Shown: in pieces, positions 7,758-17,559 of the stretch
Layout of the letters: each line of letters starts with the position of its first letter
Numbering within the stretch: position 1 is the first letter of the stretch
The notes under the pieces: model-generated
Database searches by the model: none
The model's input: the letters and a program-made list of their open reading frames with translations, nothing else
What the model was told of the DNA's origin: nothing
Origin: Sphingomonas aerolata
GTDB lineage: Bacteria; Pseudomonadota; Alphaproteobacteria; Sphingomonadales; Sphingomonadaceae
Length of the DNA: 64,000 nucleotides
NCBI RefSeq assembly: GCF_003046295.1
Contig: NZ_PZZN01000001.1
Coordinates: 186,001 to 250,000 of the forward strand
Direction of reading: 5' to 3'
Program-made: the position numbers and the translations under genes

Positions 7758-10700
7758 ATGCTGAAGCGTACCGACCATATCGACCTGCCGGGTGACACGC
7801 GCGCCGCACCGGCAACCCTGCCCGCGGCGATCGTCGTTGCCGAGCTGCTGACCGCCGGGATCGACCGTGCCATCCTAGTGGTCGAGGACGAAGCGCGCGC
7901 CGATGCGATCGCCTGCCTCGCGGAGGGGTTCGCGCCCGCGATGACCGTCGTCCATCTCGTCGCCAGCGATGCGCTCCCCGGCGACTCCGCGCCGCCCAGC
8001 GCCGCCAATGTCGGCCGCCGGGTCGAGGCGCTGCGCCGTCTGCGCGCCGCGACCGCTACAGCCTCGACCGGCCCGATCCTCCTCGTCCTCTCTGCCGAGG
8101 CCAGCGCAGTCCGCTATCCCACCCCCGCCGCGTTCGACGAGGCGCCACCGGTATTCCGCGTCGGCGATACGATCGACATCGCCGCGCTGCCCGCGCTCGC
8201 CGAAACGATCGGCTACACGATCGACGACCGCGTCGACGAACCCGGCGAGATCGCGATCCGCGGCAGCGTCGTCGACCTGTTTCCAGCCGATCGTGCGAAC
8301 CCCGCCCGGATCGAATTCGACGACAATTCGGTCATCACTGATATTCGCAGCTATGACCCGGTGTCGCAGCGCAGCCTCGAAACGCTCGACGCGGTAATCG
8401 TCGGTCGCGCCTGCGAACCCGATCTGGGTGACGGGGTCGCGATCATCGAGCATTTGCCCGATGCCGCGCTCCATTTCGACCCTCTGGTCGACGACCGCCG
8501 CACCCGGTTCCTCGCGCTTGCCGCCGACGGCACCGCGGCGCGTCAGGTCAATGCCGCGCTGGTCGACACCCGCACCTGGAACAAGGCGACGGCCGGCCGC
8601 CAAATCCTCGCCACCGACACCCCGGTCGAACGCACCCCGCGCTTCATCGAGCGGCGCGATCCGGTCCGCGCGTTCCGCCGCTTCGCGCGTTCGGTGATCG
8701 CCGATGGCCGGCTCGCGATCGCCGGGTCCGCGCGTGACCTTCGTTTCCTCGCATCGCGGCTCGGTGTCGACGCAAAGCCCGTCGACAGCCTTGCCGAGGC
8801 GGCGGCCGCACCCGTCGGTTCGGTGTCACTGCTCTGCGCTCCGCTCGACCAGGGCTTTGTCCATGCCGATCTCACCATCGTCGCCGCCGCCGACCTGCTC
8901 GGCAGCCGCGCACGACTGGACGACGGTCCCGGTGCCGGCGTTGCGGCCTTTGCCGAAGGCGCGACGCTGCAGACCGGTGACATTGTCGTGCATGAGGATC
9001 ACGGCATCGGTCGCGTTCTTGGGGTCGAGGCGCTGCCCGACCTCGATGGCGTCGCGGCCGACGCGATCGTGCTCGACTATGCCAAGGGCGCGCGCCGCCT
9101 CGTCCCCGTGCATGAGGCCGATCGCATCTGGCGTTATGGCGCAGATGCGGACGCGGTGACGCTCGACACGCTTGACGGCGGAAGCTGGACCAAGCGTCGC
9201 GCCGCGATCGACACGGCGATCGCGGAAAGCGCACGTGCGCTTCAGGCGGTCGCCGCCGAACGTGATGCGCGGACGACGCCGCCGATCGTCCCCGATGTCG
9301 CGCTCTACGAACGGTTCGCTGCGGGCTTCCCCTTCGCCGAGACCCCCGACCAGGCGCGCGCGATTGCGGCGGTCCGCAGCGACCTCGCCAGCGGCAAGCC
9401 GATGGACCGGCTGATCGTCGGCGATGTCGGCTATGGCAAGACCGAGGTCGCACTTCGCGCGGCCGCGCTCGTCGCGCTAGCCGGTCGCCAGGTCGCGATC
9501 GTCGCGCCCACCACGGTGCTGATCCGCCAGCATCTCGAGACGTTCCGCGCGCGCTTTGTCGGCACCGGGCTGGAGGTCGCCGCGCTGTCTCGGCTGTCAA
9601 CGCCTGCCGAGCGCAAGCGAGTCTGCGCCGGCCTCGCCGACGGGTCGATCGCGGTCGTGGTCGGCACCAGCGCCGTTGGCGGCAAGGGCGTCACCTTCGC
9701 CGATCTCGCGCTCGTCGTGATCGATGAGGAACAGCGGTTCGGCGCGAAGGCCAAGACAGCGCTGCGCGACATGGGCGCGGGTCACGTCCTCACGCTCAGC
9801 GCCACGCCGATCCCGCGCACGCTCCAGTCGGCGATGGTCGGCATCCAGGCGATCTCGGTCATCGCGACGCCACCCGCGCGCCGCCAGCCGATTCGCACCA
9901 TCGTCGCGTCGTTCGACGACGCCGCGGTCCGCAAGGCGCTGCGCCGCGAACGCGCGCGTGGCGGCCAGAGCTTTGTCGTCGTGCCGCGGATCGAGGACAT
10001 CGCCCCGCTCGCTAAAACGCTCGCGCGGCTCGTCCCCGAGCTCGGCCTCGTCATCGCGCACGGCAAGATGGAGGCGGCCGAGCTCGACGACGCAATGGCG
10101 GGCTTTGCCGCAGGCGACGGCGACGTGCTGCTCGCGACCAACATCATCGAGGCGGGGCTCGACGTGCCGTGTGCCAACACGATGATCGTCCACCACGCCG
10201 ACCGGTTCGGCCTGTCGCAGCTTCACCAGCTGCGCGGCCGGGTCGGACGCGGCGGCCGGCGCGGCCAGATCCTGCTGTCGACCGACGGCGAGGCCACGAT
10301 CGCCGACGCCACGATGAAGCGCCTGCGCACGCTCCAGGCGTTCGACCAGCTCGGCGCGGGCTTCGCGATCAGTGCGCGTGATCTCGACATGCGCGGCGCG
10401 GGAGATCTGGTCGGCGAGGATCAGGCCGGCCACATGAAGCTGATCGGCATCGACCTCTACCAGCATCTGCTCGGCCGCGCGCTGAAGGCCGCGCGTGGCG
10501 AGCCCGTTGATCAGTGCCAGCCGGTGCTCAATCTCGGCGTCGGCGGCATGCTTCCCGAAGAGTGGATCCCCGAGACCGACCTGCGGCTGACGCTCTACGG
10601 CCAGCTCGCGCATCTGACCGACATCGCCGCGCTCGATGCGTTCCAGGCCGAGCTCGAGGACCGGTTCGGCGCACTTCCCGACAATGCCGTCCGCCTGCTC

Positions 10701-10916
10701 GAATGCGCGCGGATCCGCGCACTCGCCGCCGCCGCCGACATTCGCCAGATCGATGTCGGCCCGGGCGCCATCGCCTTCACCCCGGGCGACCCCACCGCCG
10801 CCCTGCCCGCGCCGTTCGAACAGGCCAAGCGCCGCTGGCTGGTCCGCGAACGGATCGAGGATCCCCTCGCCCGCCTCGACCGCGTCCGCGAGCTGCTGAG
10901 CGACCTGTCGGAGTGA
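7758..10916 (+). CDS. mfd: Mfd-like DEAD/DEAH helicase (short transcription-repair coupling factor)
   Basis: The 1052-residue product carries the Mfd order of domains. A partial UvrB-like N-terminal module ends in EPGEIAIRGSVVDLFPAD, and the RNA-polymerase-interaction (CarD-like) domain is near 405-470 (HEDHGIGRVLG). The RecG-like translocase follows, with Walker A GDVGYGKTE (about 555-563), DEEQ (about 655), SATPIPRTL and HQLRGRVGRGG (about 820-832). A C-terminal TRCF domain closes it. Mfd displaces stalled RNA polymerase and recruits UvrA. It is about 100 residues shorter than usual and the N-terminal module looks reduced, so it may be a paralogue; the genome may hold a full-length mfd elsewhere. 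GGAGG five bases before ATG 7758 decides the start. Its 3' end nearly abuts convergent cobF. Confidence 0.75.
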   Translation: MLKRTDHIDLPGDTRAAPATLPAAIVVAELLTAGIDRAILVVEDEARADAIACLAEGFAPAMTVVHLVASDALPGDSAPPSAANVGRRVEALRRLRAATATASTGPILLVLSAEASAVRYPTPAAFDEAPPVFRVGDTIDIAALPALAETIGYTIDDRVDEPGEIAIRGSVVDLFPADRANPARIEFDDNSVITDIRSYDPVSQRSLETLDAVIVGRACEPDLGDGVAIIEHLPDAALHFDPLVDDRRTRFLALAADGTAARQVNAALVDTRTWNKATAGRQILATDTPVERTPRFIERRDPVRAFRRFARSVIADGRLAIAGSARDLRFLASRLGVDAKPVDSLAEAAAAPVGSVSLLCAPLDQGFVHADLTIVAAADLLGSRARLDDGPGAGVAAFAEGATLQTGDIVVHEDHGIGRVLGVEALPDLDGVAADAIVLDYAKGARRLVPVHEADRIWRYGADADAVTLDTLDGGSWTKRRAAIDTAIAESARALQAVAAERDARTTPPIVPDVALYERFAAGFPFAETPDQARAIAAVRSDLASGKPMDRLIVGDVGYGKTEVALRAAALVALAGRQVAIVAPTTVLIRQHLETFRARFVGTGLEVAALSRLSTPAERKRVCAGLADGSIAVVVGTSAVGGKGVTFADLALVVIDEEQRFGAKAKTALRDMGAGHVLTLSATPIPRTLQSAMVGIQAISVIATPPARRQPIRTIVASFDDAAVRKALRRERARGGQSFVVVPRIEDIAPLAKTLARLVPELGLVIAHGKMEAAELDDAMAGFAAGDGDVLLATNIIEAGLDVPCANTMIVHHADRFGLSQLHQLRGRVGRGGRRGQILLSTDGEATIADATMKRLRTLQAFDQLGAGFAISARDLDMRGAGDLVGEDQAGHMKLIGIDLYQHLLGRALKAARGEPVDQCQPVLNLGVGGMLPEEWIPETDLRLTLYGQLAHLTDIAALDAFQAELEDRFGALPDNAVRLLECARIRALAAAADIRQIDVGPGAIAFTPGDPTAALPAPFEQAKRRWLVRERIEDPLARLDRVRELLSDLSE

Positions 10917-10919
10917 CGC

Positions 10920-11687
10920 TCAGCCGCCCGTGCGGCGCAGGAGATATACGTCCATGATCCAGCCGTGCCGGGCGCGCAGTCCGGCACGGCGCGCGACGAT
11001 GTCCGCCCCGACCGTAGCAAGCGGCCCGGCGACCAGCGCCTCCTGCGCCATCCCCAAATACGCCCCCCACCAGATTGTGATTCCCTCGGGTGCGATCGTC
11101 TCGAACGCGCACGCCCCGTCGAGCATCACCGCCAGCGTTTCGACCCCCGCCGGCCACCCCTCCGCGCGCAGCCTGCGCCCGGTGGTGATCGTCACCGGCG
11201 CGGCGAGCGTGTTGAGCGGGATCGCATGCGCCGCGGTCAGCGCCTGCAGGCTGGTGATTCCCGGCACCACGCTGACCCCGATCGACCGCCCTCCCGCTCG
11301 CAGCCGGTCAGCGATCCGGAGGCTGCTGTCGTAGAGCGACGGATCCCCCCAGACGAGGAACGCGACCCGCCCCCCGCCTGGCAGATGCTCGGCGATCTGC
11401 GCCGCCCACACCGCCGCGATATCATCGTGCCACGCATCCACCGCGGCACGGTACGGCGCGTCCGCGTCGCGTTCGGGCAGGTCGAACTCCACCACCTTGG
11501 CAGGCCCGGTCAGCAACGCGGTGCAGATCGTCCGGCGCAAATCGACCAGATCGGACTTCCCCGCGCCTTTCCGCGGCAGCAGGATCAGGTCGGCGGCGTT
11601 CATCGCCGTGACCGCCGCGCGCGTCACGTGATCGGGATTGCCCGTGCCGATCCCGATCAGCGATATCGCGATCTCGACCCCGCTCAC
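10920..11687 (-). CDS. cobF: Precorrin-6A synthase (deacetylating) CobF
   Basis: CobF methylates C1 of precorrin-5 and releases acetate to give precorrin-6A in the aerobic cobalamin pathway. The 255-residue protein has the tetrapyrrole methylase loop GIGTGNPDHVT (residues 12-22), then LILLPRKGAGKSDL, and GDPSLYDS in the middle, all typical of CobF and distinct from CobA/M/J. Presence of CobF marks the oxygen-dependent route. The ATG overlaps the stop of cobA (ATGA). It is the last gene of the cob run and converges on the Mfd-like gene with three bases between stops. Confidence 0.9.
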   Translation of the reverse strand: MSGVEIAISLIGIGTGNPDHVTRAAVTAMNAADLILLPRKGAGKSDLVDLRRTICTALLTGPAKVVEFDLPERDADAPYRAAVDAWHDDIAAVWAAQIAEHLPGGGRVAFLVWGDPSLYDSSLRIADRLRAGGRSIGVSVVPGITSLQALTAAHAIPLNTLAAPVTITTGRRLRAEGWPAGVETLAVMLDGACAFETIAPEGITIWWGAYLGMAQEALVAGPLATVGADIVARRAGLRARHGWIMDVYLLRRTGG

Positions 11688-12403
11688 GGCGCCATCAGCG
11701 AGCCGTAGAGGATCAGCGCGGGCTTGTCGGACACGCCCCCCGCCAGCCGCGCCGCGAGCCCCGCGATCGTCGACCAGGTCAGGCTCTGGTCCGGATGCCC
11801 GACATTTTCCGCGAGCAGCGCGGTCGTGTCGCCCGACAGACCATGTGCAACGAGCGACTCGACCAGAGCCGGGAACGTCCGCTGCGGCATGAACACGACC
11901 GTCGTCGCCTCCGGATCGGCGAGCGCGGCCATGTTGCGCTGCTGGGGTAGTTTCCCGGTCACGTCATGGCCGGTGACATATTGCACCCGCCGCGCGGACA
12001 GCCGGCGCGTCAGCGGTATCGCCGCGGCGGCGGCGGCGGCGCTCGCCGCACTGATCCCGGGGACGATCTCGAACGTCACGTTTGCCTCGCGCAGCGCGAC
12101 GATCTCCTCCTCGAGCCGCCCGAACATCCCCGCATCGCCCGACTTCAGCCGGACGACGCGCGCGCCGGTCAGCGCATGATCGACCAGTAGTTGCGAGACA
12201 TGTGACTGGCGCGGCGACGGCCGCCCCGCGCGCTTGCCGACCGCGACCAGTTCGGCACCGACGCGCGCATGGCCCAGCACCGCGCCCGACGACAGATCGT
12301 CGAACAGCACGACGTCGGCGCGCTGCAACCGCGTCACCGCCTTCAGCGTCAGCAATTCGGGGTCGCCGGGGCCGGATCCGACGAACGAAACGAAACCGGT
12401 CAT
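11684..12403 (-). CDS. cobA: Uroporphyrinogen-III C-methyltransferase CobA
   Basis: CobA uses two S-adenosylmethionines to methylate uroporphyrinogen III at C2 and C7, making precorrin-2, the branch point to cobalamin. The 239-residue protein contains the SAM-binding signature GSGPGDPELLTLKA (residues 9-22) and the second motif VRLKSGDAGMFGR (about 95-107; D-A-G replaces the more usual D-P-F/D-A-F). It lacks the CysG dehydrogenase/ferrochelatase part, so it is the single-domain type. It overlaps cobB upstream and cobF downstream by ATGA, so it is translationally coupled. Confidence 0.9.
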   Translation of the reverse strand: MTGFVSFVGSGPGDPELLTLKAVTRLQRADVVLFDDLSSGAVLGHARVGAELVAVGKRAGRPSPRQSHVSQLLVDHALTGARVVRLKSGDAGMFGRLEEEIVALREANVTFEIVPGISAASAAAAAAAIPLTRRLSARRVQYVTGHDVTGKLPQQRNMAALADPEATTVVFMPQRTFPALVESLVAHGLSGDTTALLAENVGHPDQSLTWSTIAGLAARLAGGVSDKPALILYGSLMAP

Positions 12404-13734
12404 GCAGCCGGTGGGCCAAGGGGGGCGATCATGTGGAAGAAACTACCCGTCACGCCGCCGCGATGCGAGCCGGTTTCGGGTACGGCCTGCGCATTCGCGT
12501 CGACTACCTGCGCCAGCGGCGCGTCGGGCTGGTCGAGGATCGTCGAATAATGGAATTCATGCCCCGCCAGCATTGCCCCCGCCGCGATCCCGCCGATCGG
12601 CGCGTGCAGCGTCGCCCGCCGATAGCCCAGATGCATCCGCCGCTTCTCATAACTCGTCACCAGCCCGAGCAACCCGGCCATCCGGTGCCGTGTCCCGTCC
12701 GCATCGATCAGCCCTTCGCCCAGTGCCATGTACCCGCCGCACTCACCGTGCACCGGTCGCGTCTCGGCATGCAGCGCCAGCGCCGCACGGAACCGGTCCG
12801 CCGCCGCCAGCGCACCCGCATGAAGCTCGGGATAGCCCCCCGGCAGCCAGACCAGATCCGCATCCTTCGCCGGCCCTTCGTCCGCCAGCGGCGAAAAGGG
12901 CAGGATCTCCACCCCCGCGCTGCGCCACCCGTCCAGCACATGCGCATAGGTAAACGAGAAGGCGGCATCCTGCGCCAGCGCGATCCGCTGTGCCGGCGGG
13001 GTCGGCACGACCGTCCCCTGCGCGACCGGCCGCGGCGTCGCGGCCGCCGCCTCGCACAGCGCGGCGATATCGACATGCGCGCGCAGGAACGTCGCATAGG
13101 CCGCGATCTGCGCGTCGAGCGCAGGGTGCTCGATCGCCTGCACCAGCCCCAGATGTCGCTCGGGGAGCGTCAGGTCGCCCCGCCGCGGCAGCGCGCCGAA
13201 CACGCGGATCCCGACCGCCTCCATACCGCTGCGCGCCAGCCGCTCGTGCCGCTCGCTCGCCACGCGGTTGAGGATCACGCCTGCGACCCTTACGCCTGGA
13301 TCATAGCGCGCGAACCCCAAAGCGGTCGCCGCCGCGGACTGCGCCTGGCCCGACACGTCGATCACCAGCACGACCGGCCAGCCCATCCGCCGCGCGACGT
13401 CCGCGCTCGCGCCATTGCCCGTCGCGCCTGCGTGCGCAACGCCGTCGAACATCCCCATCGACCCTTCGGCCAGCGTCATGTCCGCATCGTCGCCGCGCGC
13501 CGCGATCCCGTCGAGCCGCGGCCCCGTCATGGCCCAGCTGTCGAGGTTGAACGACGCGCGCCCGCTCGCCGCGCGGTGAAACGCCGGGTCGATATAGTCG
13601 GGCCCGCACTTGAACGGCTGCACCGCGATCCCGTCGTCGCGCAGCGCCCGCAACAGCCCGAGCATCACCGTCGTCTTCCCCGTTCCCGACGCAGGCGCAG
13701 CGACCAGCAGGCCCGGGGTCATGCCGCGCGTCAT
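12400..13734 (-). CDS. cobB: Hydrogenobyrinate/cobyrinate a,c-diamide synthase CobB
   Basis: CobB amidates the a and c side chains of hydrogenobyrinic acid using glutamine and ATP. The 444-residue length is typical. The P-loop SGTGKTT is at residues 16-22 of an N-terminal dethiobiotin-synthetase-like domain. The C-terminal glutamine-amidotransferase domain has [13 protein letters not shown], with the nucleophilic Cys near residue 331, and a late His in HEFHYS. ATGA overlaps tie it to cobM upstream and cobA downstream. The start could also be four codons later (MTPGLL) with little difference. Confidence 0.92.
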   Translation of the reverse strand: MTRGMTPGLLVAAPASGTGKTTVMLGLLRALRDDGIAVQPFKCGPDYIDPAFHRAASGRASFNLDSWAMTGPRLDGIAARGDDADMTLAEGSMGMFDGVAHAGATGNGASADVARRMGWPVVLVIDVSGQAQSAAATALGFARYDPGVRVAGVILNRVASERHERLARSGMEAVGIRVFGALPRRGDLTLPERHLGLVQAIEHPALDAQIAAYATFLRAHVDIAALCEAAAATPRPVAQGTVVPTPPAQRIALAQDAAFSFTYAHVLDGWRSAGVEILPFSPLADEGPAKDADLVWLPGGYPELHAGALAAADRFRAALALHAETRPVHGECGGYMALGEGLIDADGTRHRMAGLLGLVTSYEKRRMHLGYRRATLHAPIGGIAAGAMLAGHEFHYSTILDQPDAPLAQVVDANAQAVPETGSHRGGVTGSFFHMIAPLGPPAA

Positions 13735-14516
13735 GGCGTGTCTCCTGCGAACCGGGACTCCGCCGACTGCGGCCGGAACCGCCGGTCATAGCCTTGCGCA
13801 TACAGGCTGCTCGTCGCGAAGTCGCCCGGCGCCAGCACGCGCCCGACCAGGATCAGCGCGGTCCGCTCGGGTCGCCCCGTCACCGCCGCCTCGACCGTCG
13901 ACAAGGTCGCGCGGACGATCTGCTCGTCGGGCCAGCTCGCGCGCCACACCACGGCGACCGGGCAGTCGCCACCATAAGCGGGCAGCAGGTCCGCGACGAC
14001 CTGCGGCAGATTGTGCACCGACAAGTGGATCGCCAGCGTCGCCTGCGTCGCGGCGAACGCGACGAGCGTCTCGGCCGCCGGCATCGAGCTTGCCCGCCCC
14101 GGCGTCCGCGTCAGCACCACCGACTGCGCCAGCTCGGGCAAGGTCAGTTCGACCTCGAGCGCGGCGGCGGCGGCGGCAAAGGCGGGGACGCCGGGGGTGA
14201 TCGTCACCGGAATATCCAGCGCGCGCAGCCGCCGCAGCTGCTCGCCCATCGCCGACCAGATCGACAGATCCCCCGAATGCAGCCGCGCGACGTCCTGCCC
14301 GGCCGCATGCGCGGTGACGATCTCGGCGATGATCTGGTCGAGGTCCATCGGCGCGGTGTTGACGATCCGCGCGCCCGGCGGACAATGCTCGAGCAGCGCC
14401 TCCGGGATCAGCGACCCGGCATAGAGGCACACCGGTGACATCGCGATCCGGTCGCGCCCCCGCAACGTCAGCAGGTCGGGCGCACCCGGCCCCGCGCCGA
14501 TGAAATGCACGGTCAT
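13731..14516 (-). CDS. cobM: Precorrin-4 C11-methyltransferase CobM
   Basis: CobM methylates precorrin-4 at C11 to give precorrin-5. The protein starts [20 protein letters not shown], the characteristic CobM/CbiF N-terminus, and carries [16 protein letters not shown] and [18 protein letters not shown], which distinguish CobM from other family members. I chose the ATG at 14516, which forms an ATGA overlap with the stop of cobE. An upstream in-frame ATG at 14558 would overlap cobE further and adds a non-conserved extension. Length 261 residues is usual. Confidence 0.92.
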   Translation of the reverse strand: MTVHFIGAGPGAPDLLTLRGRDRIAMSPVCLYAGSLIPEALLEHCPPGARIVNTAPMDLDQIIAEIVTAHAAGQDVARLHSGDLSIWSAMGEQLRRLRALDIPVTITPGVPAFAAAAAALEVELTLPELAQSVVLTRTPGRASSMPAAETLVAFAATQATLAIHLSVHNLPQVVADLLPAYGGDCPVAVVWRASWPDEQIVRATLSTVEAAVTGRPERTALILVGRVLAPGDFATSSLYAQGYDRRFRPQSAESRFAGDTP

Positions 14517-14878
14517 GGTCGAAATCCTTGGGCAATGGCGCAGGTCGCGCGGCGGCACGGCGAAACATGGCGGAGAGTCAGCAGCCGCGCGCCCGGCCCC
14601 GCACCGGCGAGCGCGGCGGCCTCGGCGACGCTGCCGGTCCCCCGCACGGCAAGGCTCGCAGGGGACCGGGTGATGGGACTGGCCGCAATCAGCGCGGCGG
14701 GATCGACCGTGATCAGCGGCAGACCCAGCAGCGCCGCGATCTCGCCGGGCAGCCCGTGCTTGTCATCGGGCGCCGCCAGCGCCTCGACCGGCGGGAGGCC
14801 CTGTTGCGCGGCGGCCAGCGCGGCGCGCAACGCGGCGGCATCCGCGGCCGTGTTGAAGCCAAAACCGGCGACGATCAT
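14513..14878 (-). CDS. cobE: Cobalamin biosynthesis protein CobE
   Basis: A small protein of 121 residues beginning [21 protein letters not shown], homologous to the C-terminal domain of CbiG and to CobE of aerobic producers. It has the conserved segment [18 protein letters not shown] and ends with a domain containing [12 protein letters not shown]. Its biochemical role is not settled; in the family it is required for efficient corrin synthesis and may bind an intermediate. The start is fixed by the ATGA overlap with the cobL stop, and its own stop overlaps the cobM start. A longer open frame upstream is antisense noise inside cobL. Confidence 0.85.
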   Translation of the reverse strand: MIVAGFGFNTAADAAALRAALAAAQQGLPPVEALAAPDDKHGLPGEIAALLGLPLITVDPAALIAASPITRSPASLAVRGTGSVAEAAALAGAGPGARLLTLRHVSPCRRATCAIAQGFRP

Positions 14879-16071
14879 GCCGGATACGCCCATTGCACTA
14901 CCGGGAACTGCGCGCGCCAACCGCGTCGCGTCCCGATCGGCACCGCCTGCGCCACCTCGATCCGCATCAGGCTCCCCCCCTGGGCTGCCTGCCACTGCGT
15001 CAGCAGTGCCTCCGATTCGAGCGTCACCGCATTGGCGACGATCCGTGTGCCCTGCTCGACCAGCGGCCACAGCGCGCGCAACAGCGCCTCGGACAGCCCC
15101 CCGCCGACGAACACCGCATCGGGACACGGCAGCTCGCCGAGACACTCGGGCGCCCGCCCCTCGACCACCACCAGCCGGTCGACGCCCAGCGTCGCCGCAT
15201 TGTCGACGATCCGCCCCGCTCGCACCGGATCCGCCTCGAACGCAATTGCCCGCGTTGACGGGTGCGCGAGGAGCCAAGAAATCCCGATCGATCCCGATCC
15301 AGCGCCGATATCCCACAGGCTCTCGCCCGGTTTCGGCGCGAGTGCGGCCAGCGTCACCGCGCGGATCGGCGACTTGGTGATCTGCCCGTCATGCGCGAAC
15401 CAGTCGTCGGACAGCCCCGCCTGCGGCATTACCGCCCCCGCGCCCTCGAAGACGATGCCGACCGCGACCGGATGCGCGATGTCGTCGAACGCCATCGTCG
15501 CGGCGGTCGTGTGGCGGATCCGCTCGCGCGGCCCGCCCAGCGCCTCGAGCACGTGCAGCGACGACGCGCCGAACCCCGCCGCCTCCAGATACGCCGCCAG
15601 CCCACCGACCGCCGCCCCGTCGCGCACCAGCACGATCGCGCGCCGCCCCCGCGCGATATGCGGCCGCAACCGGCCGAACGGCGCGGCGTGCAGCCCCAGG
15701 CATGTGCAGTCCTCGAGTCCCCAGCCGAGCCGCGCGGCCGCCAGCGCGAAGGTCGACGGCGCGGGATGCGCGGTCCACTCACCCGGGCTCAGGTGCTGCG
15801 TCACGGACGTGCCCGCGCCGAACCAGAACGGATCCCCCGATGCCAGCATCACCACCCGCCGGCCGCGATGCGCGATCAGCCGCGCGATCCCGTCCTCGAA
15901 CGGCACTGGCCAAGCCTCGACCGCCCCCCTAAGCTCGCCGGCAAGCGCCAGATGCCGGGTCGCGCCCGTCACGATCTCGGCCTCGGCCAGCGCCGTGCGC
16001 GCCGCGGCGGACAGCCCGGCCACGCCGTCCTCGCCAATCCCGACGATCGTCAGCCACGGAGCCTCAGTCAT
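14875..16071 (-). CDS. cobL: Precorrin-6Y C5,15-methyltransferase (decarboxylating) CobL
   Basis: CobL methylates C5 and C15 of precorrin-6B and removes the acetate carboxyl on ring C to give precorrin-8. The 398-residue protein is the usual fusion of a CbiE-like methylase (LTIVGIGEDGVAGLS at the N-terminus, ASGDPFWFGAG in the middle) and a C-terminal CbiT-like methylase with SAM motif LWDIGAGSGSIGISWL (about residues 235-250). I use the ATG at 16071 (MTEAPWLTIVGIG), with AGGA eight bases upstream. Two earlier in-frame ATGs would run into cobK. Its start codon overlaps the probable start of divergent cobK, so no space exists here for a promoter between them. Confidence 0.9.
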   Translation of the reverse strand: MTEAPWLTIVGIGEDGVAGLSAAARTALAEAEIVTGATRHLALAGELRGAVEAWPVPFEDGIARLIAHRGRRVVMLASGDPFWFGAGTSVTQHLSPGEWTAHPAPSTFALAAARLGWGLEDCTCLGLHAAPFGRLRPHIARGRRAIVLVRDGAAVGGLAAYLEAAGFGASSLHVLEALGGPRERIRHTTAATMAFDDIAHPVAVGIVFEGAGAVMPQAGLSDDWFAHDGQITKSPIRAVTLAALAPKPGESLWDIGAGSGSIGISWLLAHPSTRAIAFEADPVRAGRIVDNAATLGVDRLVVVEGRAPECLGELPCPDAVFVGGGLSEALLRALWPLVEQGTRIVANAVTLESEALLTQWQAAQGGSLMRIEVAQAVPIGTRRGWRAQFPVVQWAYPA

Positions 16072-16819
16072 TCCGACCATCCTGCTTCTCGGCGGCACCA
16101 CCGAAGCCAGCGCACTCGCCGCACGGCTCGCGGCGCGCGGCGACCCGACCGTGCTGAGCTATGCCGGCCGCGTCGCCAACCCGCGCGCGCAGCCGGTCCC
16201 CGTCCGCATCGGCGGCTTTGGCGGCGTCGGAGGCCTCATTACCTATCTCAAAGAGCACCGTGTCACGCACCTGATCGACGCGACGCATCCCTTCGCCGCG
16301 CAGATGCACCGCCATGCGGTCGACGCCGCGGCACAGGCGGGCGTCGCGCATATCGCGCTCGCCCGCCCCGCCTGGACCCCGGTCGCGGGCGATCGCTGGT
16401 ACCGCGTCGCCGATATCTCGGCCGCCGTCGCGGCGCTCGCCGGCCCGCCGCAGCGCGTGATGCTCGCGCTGGGCCGGATGCATGTCGATGCCTTCGCGCA
16501 GCAGCCGCAGCACGACTATCTGCTGCGCTTCGTCAATACGCCCGACCGCCCGCCGCCGCTGCCCCGCCACCGCCTGGTCGTCGACCGCGGCCCGTTCGAC
16601 GCCGCCGGCGACACCCAATTGATGCGCGATCACGCGACAGACCTGGTCGTCTGCAAGAACGCGGGCGGCAGCGGCGCGGCGGCCAAGCTCGTCGCCGCGC
16701 GCACGCTCGGCCTGCCGGTGATCATGATCGACCGCCCGCCGCTGCCCGCGCGACACGCGGTCGATTCGGTCGACGCGGTGCTCGACTGGCTCGATCATGG
16801 CGCGGACCGCGGCGTATAG
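16070..16819 (+). CDS. cobK: Precorrin-6A reductase CobK, inverted within the cob run, probable ATT start
   Basis: CobK reduces precorrin-6A to precorrin-6B with NADPH. The protein has the family N-terminal Rossmann motif ILLLGGTTEASALAARL, then YAGRV, DATHPFAAQMH (near residues 75-85) and CKNAGGSGAAAKL (about 203-215). It is the only cob gene on the plus strand, lying antisense between cobJ and cobL. No ATG, GTG or TTG occurs in frame near the expected N-terminus. GGAG at 16058-16061 is eight bases before ATT at 16070, which would give MPTILLLGG, exactly where the family begins. ATT is a rare but known initiation codon. The 3' end overlaps convergent cobJ by 25 bp. Confidence 0.85.
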   Translation: MPTILLLGGTTEASALAARLAARGDPTVLSYAGRVANPRAQPVPVRIGGFGGVGGLITYLKEHRVTHLIDATHPFAAQMHRHAVDAAAQAGVAHIALARPAWTPVAGDRWYRVADISAAVAALAGPPQRVMLALGRMHVDAFAQQPQHDYLLRFVNTPDRPPPLPRHRLVVDRGPFDAAGDTQLMRDHATDLVVCKNAGGSGAAAKLVAARTLGLPVIMIDRPPLPARHAVDSVDAVLDWLDHGADRGV

Positions 16820-17559
16820 AGGATTGGCCCCTGCGCCCGCGCGATGATCCGCGTCAGGCTCGAACCGACGATCACCATCGTCCGCATGTCCGCCATCTCC
16901 GCCCGCGCCTCGGTCAGCGGCACGATCGACAACGATTCCTCCGGGGTCGACACCGCCCGCGCGAACAGCACAGGGCGATCGTCGCCGCACGTCGTGCGAA
17001 GGATCTCGAACGCGCGGACCAGCCCGTCGGGTCGCGCCTTCGACCGCGGATTGTAGAAGGCGATCGCGAAATCGGCCTCCGCTGCCAGCCGCACCCGCCG
17101 CTCGATCAGCGCCTGGGGCTTCAGATTGTCCGAAAGGTTGATCGCGCAGAAATCATGCCCGAGCGGCGCGCCTGCCCGCGCACTCGCCGCCAGCATCGCG
17201 GTGATCCCCGGCAGCACGCGGATGTCGATCCCGCCCCACGCCGCCGGCTCCGCCTCCAGCGCCTCGAACACCGCCGCCGCCATCGCGAACACGCCGGGAT
17301 CCCCCGACGACACGACGACGACGCGCGCGCCCTTCGCGGCCAGTTCGAGCGCATGGCGCGCGCGGTCGATTTCGACCCGGTTGTCGCTCGCATGCAGCGT
17401 CAGCCCGTCGCGTGCCGGAACCCTCGCGACATAGGGGATATAGCCGATCACGTCGGTCGCCTCGGTCAGCGCCGCGCTGACCTCGGGCGTCACCAGCGCC
17501 GCATCCCCCGGCCCCAGCCCCGCAATCGCCAGCCAGCCAGTCCCTGCACCCGGGGTCAT
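16795..17559 (-). CDS. cobJ: Precorrin-3B C17-methyltransferase CobJ
   Basis: CobJ methylates C17 of precorrin-3B and drives ring contraction to precorrin-4. The 254-residue protein has LAIAGLGPGDAALVTPE at the N-terminus, YIPYVARV, VVVVSSGDPGVFAMA and the CobJ hallmark FAIAFYNPRSKARPD. It ends with LYTPRSAP. ATG at 17559 forms an ATGA overlap with the cobI stop. Its 3' end overlaps the inverted cobK gene; a transcript running on from cobJ would be antisense to cobK before reaching cobL. Confidence 0.92.
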   Translation of the reverse strand: MTPGAGTGWLAIAGLGPGDAALVTPEVSAALTEATDVIGYIPYVARVPARDGLTLHASDNRVEIDRARHALELAAKGARVVVVSSGDPGVFAMAAAVFEALEAEPAAWGGIDIRVLPGITAMLAASARAGAPLGHDFCAINLSDNLKPQALIERRVRLAAEADFAIAFYNPRSKARPDGLVRAFEILRTTCGDDRPVLFARAVSTPEESLSIVPLTEARAEMADMRTMVIVGSSLTRIIARAQGPILYTPRSAP

